Below are positions 47,000 through 55,798 of a stretch of 64,000 nt of DNA, one piece after another. The DNA lies in the NCBI RefSeq assembly GCF_002847445.1, contig NZ_CP025430.1:1116001-1180000 (forward strand). Reading direction: 5' to 3'. How positions within the stretch are numbered: the stretch's first letter is position 1; each line of letters opens with the position of its first letter. A model generated the notes under the pieces. The model was not told the origin of the DNA, did not search any database, and worked only from the letters and a program-made list of their open reading frames with translations. The DNA is from Paracoccus zhejiangensis (GTDB lineage: Bacteria; Pseudomonadota; Alphaproteobacteria; Rhodobacterales; Rhodobacteraceae). A program made the translations under genes and the position numbers.

Positions 47000-47590
47000 G
47001 TGAAGGTAAGGCTAAGGCGAATTTCAGGGGCATTCACAGATGGCTACGCGCTCGACAAGCATAGCACATCGAGCGTATTCATAGGGTACAACGATTTTGG
47101 CCACGCGCAGTACGACACTACGCGAACTGCCGCTGGGGAGGCAGTCTTTCAGCTCAAGTATCGTGATGACTTCGGCCAAGTTGACGCCCTTGCGAAGGCG
47201 GTGGTTCGCAATATCGTGCCGAAGTTCCCTAACATCGGGCTGGTCGTGCCAACCCCGGCTTCTACGACGCGAAAGCGTCAACCGGTCCACGAAGTTGCCT
47301 TGGCGGTGGCGAAGCAGATGGAAGTGCCGTTGTTTGATGGTCTCATCGCGGTATCGGCTGCAGCGGCAAACACCGACTCGTTGAAAAACATGAATACCCG
47401 CCAGGAAAAGGACACGGCTCTCAAGGGTCGGTATCAGCTTAACAAACTGATCAACAATGACGGCCGTTGGAACGCCCTTGTTCTCGACGATCTTTACCAC
47501 ACGGGAGCCACGCTAGACGCGGTTTGTAGTCTTCTCGCGCAGTATGATAAGATTAAGGGCGTTTATGTGGCTGCTCTGACATGGAGATGA
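47000..47590 (+). CDS. ComF-like phosphoribosyltransferase, first gene of accessory cassette
   Basis: 196 residues, GTG start. G-Y-A-L-D-K-H near residue 15 and F-Q-L-K-Y-R-D-D near 50 open the protein. A-L-V-L-D-D-L-Y-H-T-G-A-T near 159-171 is the PRPP-binding loop of type I phosphoribosyltransferases, with the acidic pair at 163-164. This resembles the ComF family without its zinc-finger. Base composition is clearly lower in GC than its neighbours. Its stop overlaps the region of the next gene's start, so the two proteins should be made together. Substrate unknown; probably a nucleobase- or nucleotide-modifying activity. Confidence 0.8.
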   Translation: MKVRLRRISGAFTDGYALDKHSTSSVFIGYNDFGHAQYDTTRTAAGEAVFQLKYRDDFGQVDALAKAVVRNIVPKFPNIGLVVPTPASTTRKRQPVHEVALAVAKQMEVPLFDGLIAVSAAAANTDSLKNMNTRQEKDTALKGRYQLNKLINNDGRWNALVLDDLYHTGATLDAVCSLLAQYDKIKGVYVAALTWR

Positions 47591-47592
47591 CA

Positions 47593-48150
47593 ATGCCGAC
47601 AGTGTTCGTTGCCGGTTCGATCAAGATCAAGCGCCTCCATCCGCTCTTTGTAGAGCGGATAGTGAACATTGTCCGAGAAGGAATGCCGGTAATAGTCGGA
47701 GATGCCGATGGCGCCGATGCGTCCGTGCAGGCTGCGCTTGTTGCCCAGTCCGCGCCCGACGTGACAGTCTATTGCACTGGAGACAAGCCTCGGAACAACC
47801 TTGGAAATTGGAATGTACATCGTGTTCGCTCTTCTGAGCACCCGGGGACACGAGCATATTTCGTTGCTAAGGACATCGAAATGGCCAAACGGGCAGAGTT
47901 CGGGCTGATGCTGTGGGATGCCGCGAGCACGGGAACACTGAGTAATGTGCTTGAGCTTATGGCACAAGGAAAGAAAAGTGTGGTTTTCATAAACCGTGAG
48001 ACCAGGTTTTTGAACGTGAAGAACGGTGAGGACCTTCTTGATCTAGTTAGCTATATGAGTGACGGGGCGCGGACGGCTGCGGATCGAAAGATCAGGTTAG
48101 ACGAGAAGATTAGCCGCTTGACTAGTTTTCAGTACCAGATGCCTGTCTAG
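47593..48150 (+). CDS. SLOG/DprA-like nucleotide-binding protein, second gene of accessory cassette
   Basis: 185 residues. A Rossmann-like fold is indicated by V-F-V-A-G-S near 4-9 and V-G-D-A-D-G-A-D at 35-42. A strand-plus-acid motif K-D-I-E-M-A-K-R-A-E-F-G-L-M-L-W-D lies near 95-111, then S-T-G-T-L-S-N-V near 115 and G-K-K-S-V-V-F near 130. This matches the SLOG superfamily (DprA, YspA, LOG), thought to bind nucleotide-derived ligands. ATG 47593 has GGAG 6 nt upstream; an ATG at 47587 overlaps the previous stop. No toxin or nuclease domain is visible. Confidence 0.72.
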   Translation: MPTVFVAGSIKIKRLHPLFVERIVNIVREGMPVIVGDADGADASVQAALVAQSAPDVTVYCTGDKPRNNLGNWNVHRVRSSEHPGTRAYFVAKDIEMAKRAEFGLMLWDAASTGTLSNVLELMAQGKKSVVFINRETRFLNVKNGEDLLDLVSYMSDGARTAADRKIRLDEKISRLTSFQYQMPV

Positions 48151-48153
48151 CGC

Positions 48154-48184
48154 ATCGCTCTGCGCGACTTAATCGCAGAGCGAT
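48154..48184 (+). terminator. 11-bp hairpin behind the accessory cassette
   Basis: Perfect 11-bp arms (48154-48164 and 48174-48184) with a 9-nt loop, 3 nt after the SLOG stop, without a T-run. CTAGCG occurs as a direct repeat on both sides (48147-48152 and 48185-48190). It could end transcription or mark a boundary of the insertion. Confidence 0.5.
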
Positions 48185-48236
48185 CTAGCGACGTGGGAGT
48201 ACACCGGGTTGACGATCAAACGCAGCATAGCCCCCC

Positions 48237-50045
48237 TCACCCCGCCGCCTTCTCCTCCAATGCCAGCCATTCCTCCTCCGCCTCGGCCAGCTTGGCCTGG
48301 CGCTCGGCCAGACCCTCGCTGGCCTTCTGGAACTTTGCCGGCGCGGTGCTGAACAGATCCGGCGCGGAGAGGAAATCCGACAGCTTGGCGATCTCGGCCT
48401 CCAGCCGTTCGATGATGCCGGGCAGCGCCTCGAGGCGGTGTTTTTCGGTGAAGCTCAGGCCTTCGCGGACGGGTTTGGCCTTCTCGGCGACGGGCTTCGC
48501 GACCTCGACAGGGGTCGCCACCACCTCCGGCGCGTCCTCGGGACGTTGGGCGCGGTAGTCGGACCAGCCGCCGGGATAGATCACCGCGCGGCCGTCGCCC
48601 TCCATCGCCACGGTGGTATCGGCCACCCGGTCGATGAAGTCGCGGTCGTGGCTGACCAGCAGCACGGTGCCGTCGTAATCGCCCAGAATGTCCTGCAACA
48701 GGTCCAGCGTCTCGACATCCAGATCGTTGGTCGGTTCGTCGAGCACCAGGAGGTTCGAGGGTCGCGCCATGATCCGCGCCAGCAGAAGCCGCGCCTTTTC
48801 ACCGCCCGAAAGGCTGCGGACGGGGGCGCGGGCCTGCGCCTCGTCGAAGAGGAAATCCTTCAGATAGGCCACCACATGCTTGGGCTGGCCGCGCACCATA
48901 ACCTGATCGGCGCGCCCCGAAACCCGCATCTCGGGATCGCCGGTCAGCGAATCCCAGAGGCTCATCTCGGGGTCGAGCGCCGAGCGGGTCTGGTCGAAGA
49001 TGGCGATGTCCAGATTGGTGCCATGCGTGACCGTGCCCTGATCCGGGGCGATCTCGCCGGTCAGCATCTTGATCAGCGTGGTCTTGCCCACGCCGTTCGG
49101 GCCGACAAAGGCCACCCGGTCGCCGCGCTGCACCCGCAGGTCGAAGGGTTTCAGGATGTCCCGATCGCCGAAGGTCTTGGCGATGCCCTTGGCCTCGATC
49201 ACCCGCTTGCCTGATTGCTGGCCCGATTCCAGCGCCAGCGCCGCCGCGCCCTGACGGCGGATCTGCCCGGCCCGCGCCTCGCGCAGCGCCGCCAGCGCCC
49301 GCACCCGGCCCTGATTGCGCTTGCGGCGCGCACTGATGCCTTCCACCGCCCACCGCGCCTCGGCCTTGATCTTGCGGTCAAGCTTGTGGCGGGCGTCATC
49401 CTCGGCCGCCCAGATGGCCTCGCGCCAATCCTCGAAGCCGACGAAGCCACGCTCCTGCCGGCGCACCTCGCCGCGGTCGATCCACAGCGTTGCGCGGGTC
49501 AGGTTGCGCAGGAAGGCGCGGTCATGGCTGATCAGGACGAAGGCGGATTTCGTCGCCGACAGCTGTTCTTCCAGCCAGCCGATGGCCTGGATGTCCAGAT
49601 GGTTGGTCGGCTCGTCCAGAAGCATCAGGTCGGGCGCCTCGGCCAGAAGCCGGGCCAGTGCCGCGCGCCGACGCTCCCCGCCCGAGGCGGTGGCGACCGG
49701 CCGCTCGGGATCGAATTTCAGCCCCTCGGCGGCCATCTCGACCCGGTAGCCCTGCCCCTCGTCCAGCCCGGCCCGGGCGAAATCGCCCAAGGTGGCGAAG
49801 GCCGACAGATCCGGGTCCTGCTCCATATAGCCGACCGATGCGCCGGCGGGGGTGACGACTTCGCCGCGATCCGGCTCGACCAGCCCGGCCATGACCTTCA
49901 TCAGCGTGGATTTGCCCGAGCCATTGCGCCCGACCAAAGCCACCCGGTCTCCCGGCTGGATGGTCAGGGACAGGCTGTCGAATACGGGATCGCCGCCAAA
50001 GGTCAGCGAGATGTCGGTCAGTTGTAACAGGGGTGCGCGTGCCAT
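48237..50045 (-). CDS. ABC-F ATPase (Uup-like)
   Basis: 602 residues: two ABC ATPase domains in one chain. Walker A G-R-N-G-S-G-K-S near residue 38 and G-P-N-G-V-G-K-T near 320; signature-like A-S-G-G-E-R-R near 125 and L-S-G-G-E-K-A near 420; D-E-P-T-N-H-L near 148 and D-E-P-T-N-D-L near 445; an interdomain linker; and a C-terminal coiled coil (about 540-600). No membrane segments. ABC-F proteins act on ribosomes or, for Uup, on recombination intermediates. Monocistronic, with a 126-nt divergent gap to the iron-binding protein gene. Confidence 0.93.
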   Translation of the reverse strand: MARAPLLQLTDISLTFGGDPVFDSLSLTIQPGDRVALVGRNGSGKSTLMKVMAGLVEPDRGEVVTPAGASVGYMEQDPDLSAFATLGDFARAGLDEGQGYRVEMAAEGLKFDPERPVATASGGERRRAALARLLAEAPDLMLLDEPTNHLDIQAIGWLEEQLSATKSAFVLISHDRAFLRNLTRATLWIDRGEVRRQERGFVGFEDWREAIWAAEDDARHKLDRKIKAEARWAVEGISARRKRNQGRVRALAALREARAGQIRRQGAAALALESGQQSGKRVIEAKGIAKTFGDRDILKPFDLRVQRGDRVAFVGPNGVGKTTLIKMLTGEIAPDQGTVTHGTNLDIAIFDQTRSALDPEMSLWDSLTGDPEMRVSGRADQVMVRGQPKHVVAYLKDFLFDEAQARAPVRSLSGGEKARLLLARIMARPSNLLVLDEPTNDLDVETLDLLQDILGDYDGTVLLVSHDRDFIDRVADTTVAMEGDGRAVIYPGGWSDYRAQRPEDAPEVVATPVEVAKPVAEKAKPVREGLSFTEKHRLEALPGIIERLEAEIAKLSDFLSAPDLFSTAPAKFQKASEGLAERQAKLAEAEEEWLALEEKAAG

Positions 50046-50171
50046 GCGGCGGCAGGTAATGCGCCGCCGCCACCGGGTCAATCGGCCATATAGCTAATTT
50101 TTTCAGTCAACTATTGACGCATGGGCAGACGGATGGCAGACAAGCCCAAATTCTGACCAAAGGAGTCAACC

Positions 50172-51170
50172 ATGCGTTCCCTGATCCTCGCTTCGCTGAT
50201 GGGTGCCACCGCCCTGCCCGTTCTGGCCCAGGAGGTGAATGTCTATTCGCACCGCCAGCCCGAATTGCTGCAGCCGCTGATCGACGCCTTCACCGCCGAG
50301 ACCGGGATCAAGGTGAACGTGGCCTTTGTCGACAAGGGCATGGTCGAACGCCTGAAGGCCGAGGGCGACCGCAGCCCTGCCGACCTGGTGATGACCGTGG
50401 ACGTGGCCCGCCTGGGTGAGGTCAAGGATGCCGGCGTGACCCAAGCGGTCACCGACGAGGCGCTGACCGTGGTGCCCGAGGGCCTGCGCGACGCCGACAA
50501 CCAGTGGTTCGGCCTGACCACCCGCGCCCGCATCGTCTATGCCAGCAAGGAGCGTGTGGCCGATGGCGAGGTGACCACCTACGAGGATCTGGCCGATCCG
50601 AAATGGAAGGGCCGCATCTGCACCCGCCCCTTCACCCATGATTACAACGTCGCCCTGACCGCCGCCTTCCTGAAGCATCACGGCGCAGAGGAAACCAAGG
50701 CCTGGCTGGAAGGCGTGAAAGCCAACCTCGCCAAGAAGCCCGAGGGCGGCGACCGCGACCAGGTCAAGTCGATCTGGGCCGGCGAATGCGACATCAGCCT
50801 GGGCAACACCTATTACATGGGCGCGATGCTGAAGGATGACGAGCAGAAGCAATGGGCGGAATCGGTCCGCATCGTCTTCCCGACCTTCGCCGAGGGCGGC
50901 ACCCATGTGAACGTCTCGGGCGTGGCGATGACCAGCTCGGCCCCGAACAAGGAAGCGGCGCAGAAGCTGATGGACTTCCTCGTCAGCGACGAGGCGCAGA
51001 AGATCTATGCCGAGACCAACAACGAGTTCCCGGTCTCGGATCATGTCGAGCGTTCGGAACTGGTGGCAAGCTGGGGTGACTTCACCGCCGATGCCACGCC
51101 GCTGAGCGAGATCTCGGCGCTGCGCCCCGAGGCGCTGAAGCTGATCGAGGAAGTGAACTTCGACGGCTGA
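50172..51170 (+). CDS. Periplasmic ferric-iron binding protein (ABC importer)
   Basis: 332 residues with a signal peptide ending V-L-A-Q near 20. The mature fold is a bacterial ferric-binding protein type: N-V-Y-S-H-R-Q near 24, and the metal-ligand Tyr pair in G-N-T-Y-Y-M-G near 215. It delivers Fe(III) to an ABC permease. No permease or ATPase gene lies next to it; the gene ends in its own terminator, so the other components must be encoded elsewhere. Confidence 0.9.
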   Translation: MRSLILASLMGATALPVLAQEVNVYSHRQPELLQPLIDAFTAETGIKVNVAFVDKGMVERLKAEGDRSPADLVMTVDVARLGEVKDAGVTQAVTDEALTVVPEGLRDADNQWFGLTTRARIVYASKERVADGEVTTYEDLADPKWKGRICTRPFTHDYNVALTAAFLKHHGAEETKAWLEGVKANLAKKPEGGDRDQVKSIWAGECDISLGNTYYMGAMLKDDEQKQWAESVRIVFPTFAEGGTHVNVSGVAMTSSAPNKEAAQKLMDFLVSDEAQKIYAETNNEFPVSDHVERSELVASWGDFTADATPLSEISALRPEALKLIEEVNFDG

Positions 51171-51192
51171 TCGCCCTCGCAATGCACATGTC

Positions 51193-51223
51193 GGGCCGGG
51201 GCCAATTGTCGCCCCGGCCCTTT
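51193..51223 (+). terminator. Intrinsic terminator of the ferric-binding protein gene
   Basis: A 10-bp perfect stem (51193-51202 and 51211-51220, loop CAATTGTC) followed by TTT, 23 nt after the stop. Confidence 0.75.
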
Positions 51224-51265
51224 CCATTTCCCCTGCCCCTTTCGGCCCCGCACGTTTTCGCTTAT

Positions 51266-51300
51266 GTCGCGGGCTGACCACCCATCCGAAGGACCGCGAC
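51266..51300 (+). promoter_or_regulatory. Hairpin enclosing the ahcY ribosome site
   Basis: GTCGCGG (51266-51272) pairs perfectly with CCGCGAC (51294-51300), the last base of which abuts the GTG start. The 21-nt loop holds GAAGGA, the only ribosome site candidate. The fold could limit translation of ahcY. It does not match the SAM/SAH or SAH riboswitch patterns I know. Confidence 0.35.
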
Positions 51301-52707
51301 GTGACCGATTACATCATCAAGGACATCAGCCTGGCCGATTATGGCCGCAAGGAGCTGGACATCGCGGAAACGGAAATGCCCGGCCTGATGGCGCTGCGCG
51401 CCGAATATGGCGCCGCACAGCCGCTGAAGGGTGCGCGCATCGCCGGCAGCCTGCACATGACGGTGCAGACCGCCGTGCTGATCGAAACGCTGACCGCGCT
51501 TGGCGCCGATGTCCGTTGGGCCTCGTGCAACATCTATTCGACCCAGGATCACGCGGCTGCCGCCATTGCCGCCTCGGGCGTGCCGGTCTTTGCCATCAAG
51601 GGCGAGACGCTGGCCGAATACTGGGCCTATACCGACCAGATCTTCCAGTTCCCGGCCAAGGGCGACACGCCCGGCACCGCCAACATGATCCTTGACGATG
51701 GCGGCGATGCGACGCTGTACATCCTCTTGGGCGCGCGGGTCGAGGCCGGCGAGACCGGGCTGATCGACACGCCCACCAGCGAGGAAGAGGAAGCCCTCTT
51801 CGCGCAGATCAAGAAGCGTCTGGCACAATCGCCCGGCTGGTTCACCGCGCAGCGCGACGCCATCCAAGGCGTCAGCGAGGAAACCACCACCGGCGTTCAC
51901 CGTCTCTATGACCTGCACAAGAAGGGCCTGCTGCCCTTCCCGGCGATCAACGTGAACGACAGCGTCACCAAGTCTAAATTCGACAACAAATATGGCTGCA
52001 AGGAATCGCTGGTCGACGGCATCCGCCGCGCCACCGACGTGATGATGGCCGGCAAGGTCGCCGTGGTCTGCGGCTATGGCGATGTGGGCAAGGGCTCGGC
52101 CGCCAGTCTGCGCGGCGCCGGCGCCCGGGTGAAAGTCACCGAGGTCGACCCGATCTGCGCCCTGCAGGCAGCGATGGACGGTTATGAGGTGGTGACGCTC
52201 GAGGATGTGGCCGACAGCGCCGACATCTTCATCACCACCACCGGCAACCGCGACGTGATCCGGCTGGAGCATATGCGCCAGATGAAGGACATGGCCATCG
52301 TCGGCAATATCGGCCATTTCGACAACGAGATCCAGGTCGCCGCCCTGCGCAACCACAAATGGACCAATATCAAGGATCAGGTGGACATGATCGCGATGCC
52401 CTCGGGCAACCGCATCATCCTGCTGTCGCAAGGCCGTCTTTTGAACCTCGGCAATGCCACCGGCCATCCGAGCTTCGTCATGTCCGCCAGCTTCACCAAC
52501 CAGGTGCTGGCGCAGATCGAGCTTTTCGCCAAGGGCGACGACTATGCGCCGGGCGTCTATATCCTGCCCAAGCATCTGGACGAGAAGGTCGCCCGGCTGC
52601 ATCTGGACAAGATCGGCGTGAAGCTGACCACGCTGTCGCCCGAGCAGGCCGAGTATATCGGCGTGACGCCCGAGGGCCCGTTCAAATCCGACCATTACCG
52701 GTACTGA
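51301..52707 (+). CDS. ahcY: S-adenosylhomocysteinase
   Basis: 468 residues. Cleaves S-adenosylhomocysteine to adenosine and homocysteine, recycling the product of methyltransferases. Seen: H-M-T-V-Q-T-A near 55, [10 protein letters not shown] near 80, [12 protein letters not shown] near 218 (substrate and NAD contact) and G-Y-G-D-V-G-K-G near 256 (NAD loop). The GTG start follows AAGGA. It is 4 nt upstream of metK, giving a methyl-cycle operon. Confidence 0.97.
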   Translation: MTDYIIKDISLADYGRKELDIAETEMPGLMALRAEYGAAQPLKGARIAGSLHMTVQTAVLIETLTALGADVRWASCNIYSTQDHAAAAIAASGVPVFAIKGETLAEYWAYTDQIFQFPAKGDTPGTANMILDDGGDATLYILLGARVEAGETGLIDTPTSEEEEALFAQIKKRLAQSPGWFTAQRDAIQGVSEETTTGVHRLYDLHKKGLLPFPAINVNDSVTKSKFDNKYGCKESLVDGIRRATDVMMAGKVAVVCGYGDVGKGSAASLRGAGARVKVTEVDPICALQAAMDGYEVVTLEDVADSADIFITTTGNRDVIRLEHMRQMKDMAIVGNIGHFDNEIQVAALRNHKWTNIKDQVDMIAMPSGNRIILLSQGRLLNLGNATGHPSFVMSASFTNQVLAQIELFAKGDDYAPGVYILPKHLDEKVARLHLDKIGVKLTTLSPEQAEYIGVTPEGPFKSDHYRY

Positions 52708-52711
52708 GACC

Positions 52712-53893
52712 ATGACTGAATATTCGCTTTTTACCTCGGAATCCGTTTCCGAGGGCCATCCCGACAAGATCGCCGACCAGATTTCCGATGCCATCCTCGA
52801 CGCCATCCTGGCCGAGGATGCCCGCGCCCGCGTGGCCTGCGAGACCATGGTGAAAACCGGCGTGGCCATCATCTCGGGCGAGATCAGCACCAGCGCGTGG
52901 GTCGATCTGGAATCGATCGTGCGCGGCGTCATCAACGATATCGGCTATACCTCGTCCGAGGTCGGTTTCGATGGCGCCACCTGCTCGGTCATCAACATCA
53001 TCGGCAAGCAATCCCCCGAGATCAATCAAGGGGTTGACCGCGAAACCCTCGAAGATCAGGGGGCCGGAGACCAGGGGCTGATGTTCGGCTACGCCTCGGA
53101 CGAAACCAATGTGCTGATGCCCGCACCGATCACCTATGCCCATCGGCTGGTCGAGCGTCAGGCCAAGGTCCGACGCAACGGCGTTTTGCCCTGGCTGCGC
53201 CCGGATGCGAAATCGCAGATCACCATGCGCTATGACGATGACGGTCGCCCCGAGGGCATCGATGCGGTCGTGCTCTCGACCCAGCACAGCCCCGATATCG
53301 CGCTGAAGGATCTGCGCGAGGCGGTGATCGAAGAGATCATCAAACCGGTCCTGCCGGCGGAATGGCTGTCACCCGAGACCAAGTTCTTCATCAACCCGAC
53401 GGGCAAGTTCGTCATCGGCGGGCCGGTGGGCGATTGCGGGCTGACCGGGCGCAAGATCATCGTCGACAGCTATGGCGGCATGGCCCGGCATGGCGGCGGC
53501 GCCTTCTCGGGCAAGGATCCGTCCAAGGTCGACCGTTCGGCGGCCTATGCAGGGCGTTGGGTGGCCAAGAACATCGTCGCCGCCGGTCTGGCGCGGCGCT
53601 GCGAGATCCAGGTCAGCTATGCCATCGGCGAGGCGCAACCGACCTCGATCAGCCTCAACACCTTCGGCACGGAAACCAAGCCCGTAGACCAGATCATCAA
53701 GGCCGTGCGCGAGGTGTTCGACCTGCGCCCCTTCGCCATCATCCGCGATCTGGACCTGCTGCACCCGATCTATCGCCCGACCGCCAGCTATGGCCATTTC
53801 GGCCGCGATCCCTATGCGCTGCAGGGCGGCACCGCCTTCAGCTGGGAGCGGACGGACAAGGCCGAGGCGCTGGTTTCGGCGCTGTCGGACTGA
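52712..53893 (+). CDS. metK: S-adenosylmethionine synthetase
   Basis: 393 residues. Makes SAM from methionine and ATP. Seen: [11 protein letters not shown] at 9-19 (ATP), [11 protein letters not shown] near 118-127, and the G-G-G-A-F-S-G-K-D loop near 260-268 that is diagnostic for MetK. The ATG lies 4 nt after the ahcY stop, so the enzymes making and recycling the SAM pool are co-expressed. Confidence 0.98.
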   Translation: MTEYSLFTSESVSEGHPDKIADQISDAILDAILAEDARARVACETMVKTGVAIISGEISTSAWVDLESIVRGVINDIGYTSSEVGFDGATCSVINIIGKQSPEINQGVDRETLEDQGAGDQGLMFGYASDETNVLMPAPITYAHRLVERQAKVRRNGVLPWLRPDAKSQITMRYDDDGRPEGIDAVVLSTQHSPDIALKDLREAVIEEIIKPVLPAEWLSPETKFFINPTGKFVIGGPVGDCGLTGRKIIVDSYGGMARHGGGAFSGKDPSKVDRSAAYAGRWVAKNIVAAGLARRCEIQVSYAIGEAQPTSISLNTFGTETKPVDQIIKAVREVFDLRPFAIIRDLDLLHPIYRPTASYGHFGRDPYALQGGTAFSWERTDKAEALVSALSD

Positions 53894-53896
53894 GGA

Positions 53897-54505
53897 TTGC
53901 TGGTCTTCGCCCAAGCCCGGCTGGTGCTGCTGTCGGTCCCCAAGACCGGCAGCACGGCGCTGGAAGCCGCGCTGGAGCGTGACGCCGATCTGGTGCTGCG
54001 CAACCCGCCGCATCTGAAGCACATGAACCTGCGGGGCTGGCAGAACCGGCTGGCCCCGCTGTTCGACGGCAAGGCCGCCGAGTTCCGCACCATCGCTGTC
54101 ATCCGCGATCCGGTCGAGCGGTTGCGCAGCTGGTATCGCTATCGCCACCGCGACGAACTGGCTGGCCGTCCGGCCAGCACCCGCGGCATCAGCTTTCAGG
54201 ATTTCGTGGCCGAGGTGATGAAGCCCGGCGAGCGTGCGCCCTCTGCGCGGATCGGCACCCAGACCGATTTCCTGACCGGCAAGGATGGCCGGGTCGGTGC
54301 CGATCTGATGTATCGTTATGAGGACATGGGCGATCTGACCGATTTCCTCGCCCGGTCGCTGAAACGCGAGATCACGCTGGAGCGGCTGAACAGGTCCCCG
54401 GCGGTCGACACCACCCTGTCAGCCGAGACCGAGGCGGTTCTGCGTCAGCATCTCGCCGATGATTGCCAGCTGCATCAGGCGGCGCGGGGTCAGGCGGACA
54501 GGTAG
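53897..54505 (+). CDS. Sulfotransferase family protein
   Basis: 202 residues. Near the start L-S-V-P-K-T-G-S-T-A-L (residues 12-22) is the PAPS 5'-phosphosulfate loop, and V-I-R-D-P-V-E-R-L-R-S-W-Y near 68-80 is the 3'-phosphate motif. Both are the core motifs of cytosolic-type sulfotransferases. The only start in range is TTG 53897, 3 nt after the metK stop, with GAGGA immediately before it; the start is uncertain. The 3' end overlaps the glutathione peroxidase gene by 16 nt in convergent orientation. Confidence 0.82.
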   Translation: MLVFAQARLVLLSVPKTGSTALEAALERDADLVLRNPPHLKHMNLRGWQNRLAPLFDGKAAEFRTIAVIRDPVERLRSWYRYRHRDELAGRPASTRGISFQDFVAEVMKPGERAPSARIGTQTDFLTGKDGRVGADLMYRYEDMGDLTDFLARSLKREITLERLNRSPAVDTTLSAETEAVLRQHLADDCQLHQAARGQADR

Positions 54506-55047
54506 GGCGCGAAGGCGGCCCGGATATCCTCGGATTCGGGCTTGGTCATCGATCCCCAAGTCTGGACCACCTGCCCCTCCGGCCCCAGCAGCACCTTGCC
54601 GAAATTCCACGCCGGGGCATAGCCATGCGTGTCCTTCAGCCAAGCATAGAAGGGATGCACGTCGCCCCGCGCCACGTGGATGATGTCGCTCATCGGCAGG
54701 GTGATGCCATAGTTGATTGTGCAGAATTCCTTGACCTTCTTGGCATCGTCCAGTTCCTGCGCGAAATCGTCCGAGGGCGTCGCCAGCACCACCAGCCCCT
54801 TGGGACCGAACTCCTCGTGGAGCGCCTGCATCCCCTCAAGCTGCGGGGTGAATCCACAAAGCGAGGCGGTATTCACCACCAGCACCGGCTTGCCGCGCCA
54901 GTCGGACATGTCGAGCACGCCGCCATCGATCGAGGGAAAGCTGAAATCGGGCACGGAACCCCCTTGCGCAGCGGAGAGCTTTTGCCGCGACAGGATCAGC
55001 GCGGAGATGGCGGCCAGACCGGCCTGTAAGGTGCGACGTCTGAACAT
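54490..55047 (-). CDS. Glutathione peroxidase family protein, exported
   Basis: 185 residues. An N-terminal basic stretch R-R-R followed by a hydrophobic segment (residues 3-25) suggests export. The peroxidase core has N-T-A-S-L-C-G-F-T-P-Q near 58-69 with a catalytic Cys (not selenocysteine, as no in-frame TGA is used) and W-N-F-G-K near 148. Reduces peroxides with thioredoxin or glutathione. ATG 55047. Converges with the sulfotransferase gene. Confidence 0.9.
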   Translation of the reverse strand: MFRRRTLQAGLAAISALILSRQKLSAAQGGSVPDFSFPSIDGGVLDMSDWRGKPVLVVNTASLCGFTPQLEGMQALHEEFGPKGLVVLATPSDDFAQELDDAKKVKEFCTINYGITLPMSDIIHVARGDVHPFYAWLKDTHGYAPAWNFGKVLLGPEGQVVQTWGSMTKPESEDIRAAFAPYLSA

Positions 55048-55073
55048 GGCCGAAGGATAGCCCCGAATCGGGC

Positions 55074-55535
55074 TCAGGCATAGAGCTTGCGCGCCCGGTC
55101 CTCGAAGGCGCGGATGATCCGCGACATGGCCTCGCCGAAGACCACACCGATCAGCTTTTGCAGGATGGCGTTCTTGAACTCGAAATCGACATGGAAATCG
55201 ACCCGGCACCCGCCCTCGGGCAGGTCGGTGAAGGTCCAGCCGCTGCGCATGTACTTGAACGGCCCGTCCAGGTACTCGGTATCGATCTTCAGCGGGCCAT
55301 CGGTATCGGTCGGCCACAGCACCACCCGGCTGCCAAAGCGCTCGCGAAAGACCTTGAAGCTGATGACCAGGTCGGCCTCGACCACCTCGGCGCCATCATC
55401 GCGCAACTGGCGCGAACGAATGCGCGCCGCGCTGTTCCAGGGCAGGAATTCGGGATAGCGGTTGATGTCGGCAACAAGGTCATACATCTGCCGCGCGCTA
55501 TAGGGCAGGACGCGGCTGTCATTGGTCTGGGGCAA
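55074..55535 (-). CDS. COQ10/RatA-like START-domain protein
   Basis: 153 residues: L-P-Y-S-A-R-Q-M-Y-D-L-V-A-D-I near residues 10-24, Y-P-E-F-L-P-W near 27, and a final C-terminal helix with E-D-R-A-R-K-L-Y. This is the polyketide-cyclase/START family found as COQ10 (ubiquinone chaperone) and as RatA. In an aerobic respiring alphaproteobacterium the ubiquinone role is the better guess. Confidence 0.85.
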   Translation of the reverse strand: MPQTNDSRVLPYSARQMYDLVADINRYPEFLPWNSAARIRSRQLRDDGAEVVEADLVISFKVFRERFGSRVVLWPTDTDGPLKIDTEYLDGPFKYMRSGWTFTDLPEGGCRVDFHVDFEFKNAILQKLIGVVFGEAMSRIIRAFEDRARKLYA

Positions 55536-55602
55536 GGCGATCTCGTGACTTTGCGTCTGGGGTAACTATAGGATGGGGCGGGCATAGCAAAAAGGCGGCG
55601 CC

Positions 55603-55791
55603 ATGAACAACCTGATCTGGCTGGTCCGCGCCTCACGTTGGGCCCGGAACCCTCCCAGCAAGCGCATGGTGATGCTGGTCTTCGGCATCATCGCCCTCGG
55701 GCTGGTGCTCGTCGGGATCGAGCATCTCGGTCTCTGGCCGGACTGGGCGACGGTCAACAACCCCCGCCGCCCGCATCTGCCGCGCCCCTGA
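55603..55791 (+). CDS. Small single-pass membrane protein
   Basis: 62 residues: a short amphipathic basic start (R-A-S-R-W-A-R), one hydrophobic helix (about 22-42) and a Pro/Arg-rich C-terminus. No known domain. Coding is supported by the GGCGGC... leader with a plausible AAAGG ribosome site, the clean fit between two genes (67 nt and 7 nt), and the hydrophobic pattern. It converges with the zinc metallopeptidase gene. Confidence 0.55.
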   Translation: MNNLIWLVRASRWARNPPSKRMVMLVFGIIALGLVLVGIEHLGLWPDWATVNNPRRPHLPRP

Positions 55792-55798
55792 CGGGGTC

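Noticed and set aside
51221..51300. SAM/SAH or SAH riboswitch before ahcY
   Set aside because: The sequence did not match the conserved cores I know; only a simple hairpin is supported.
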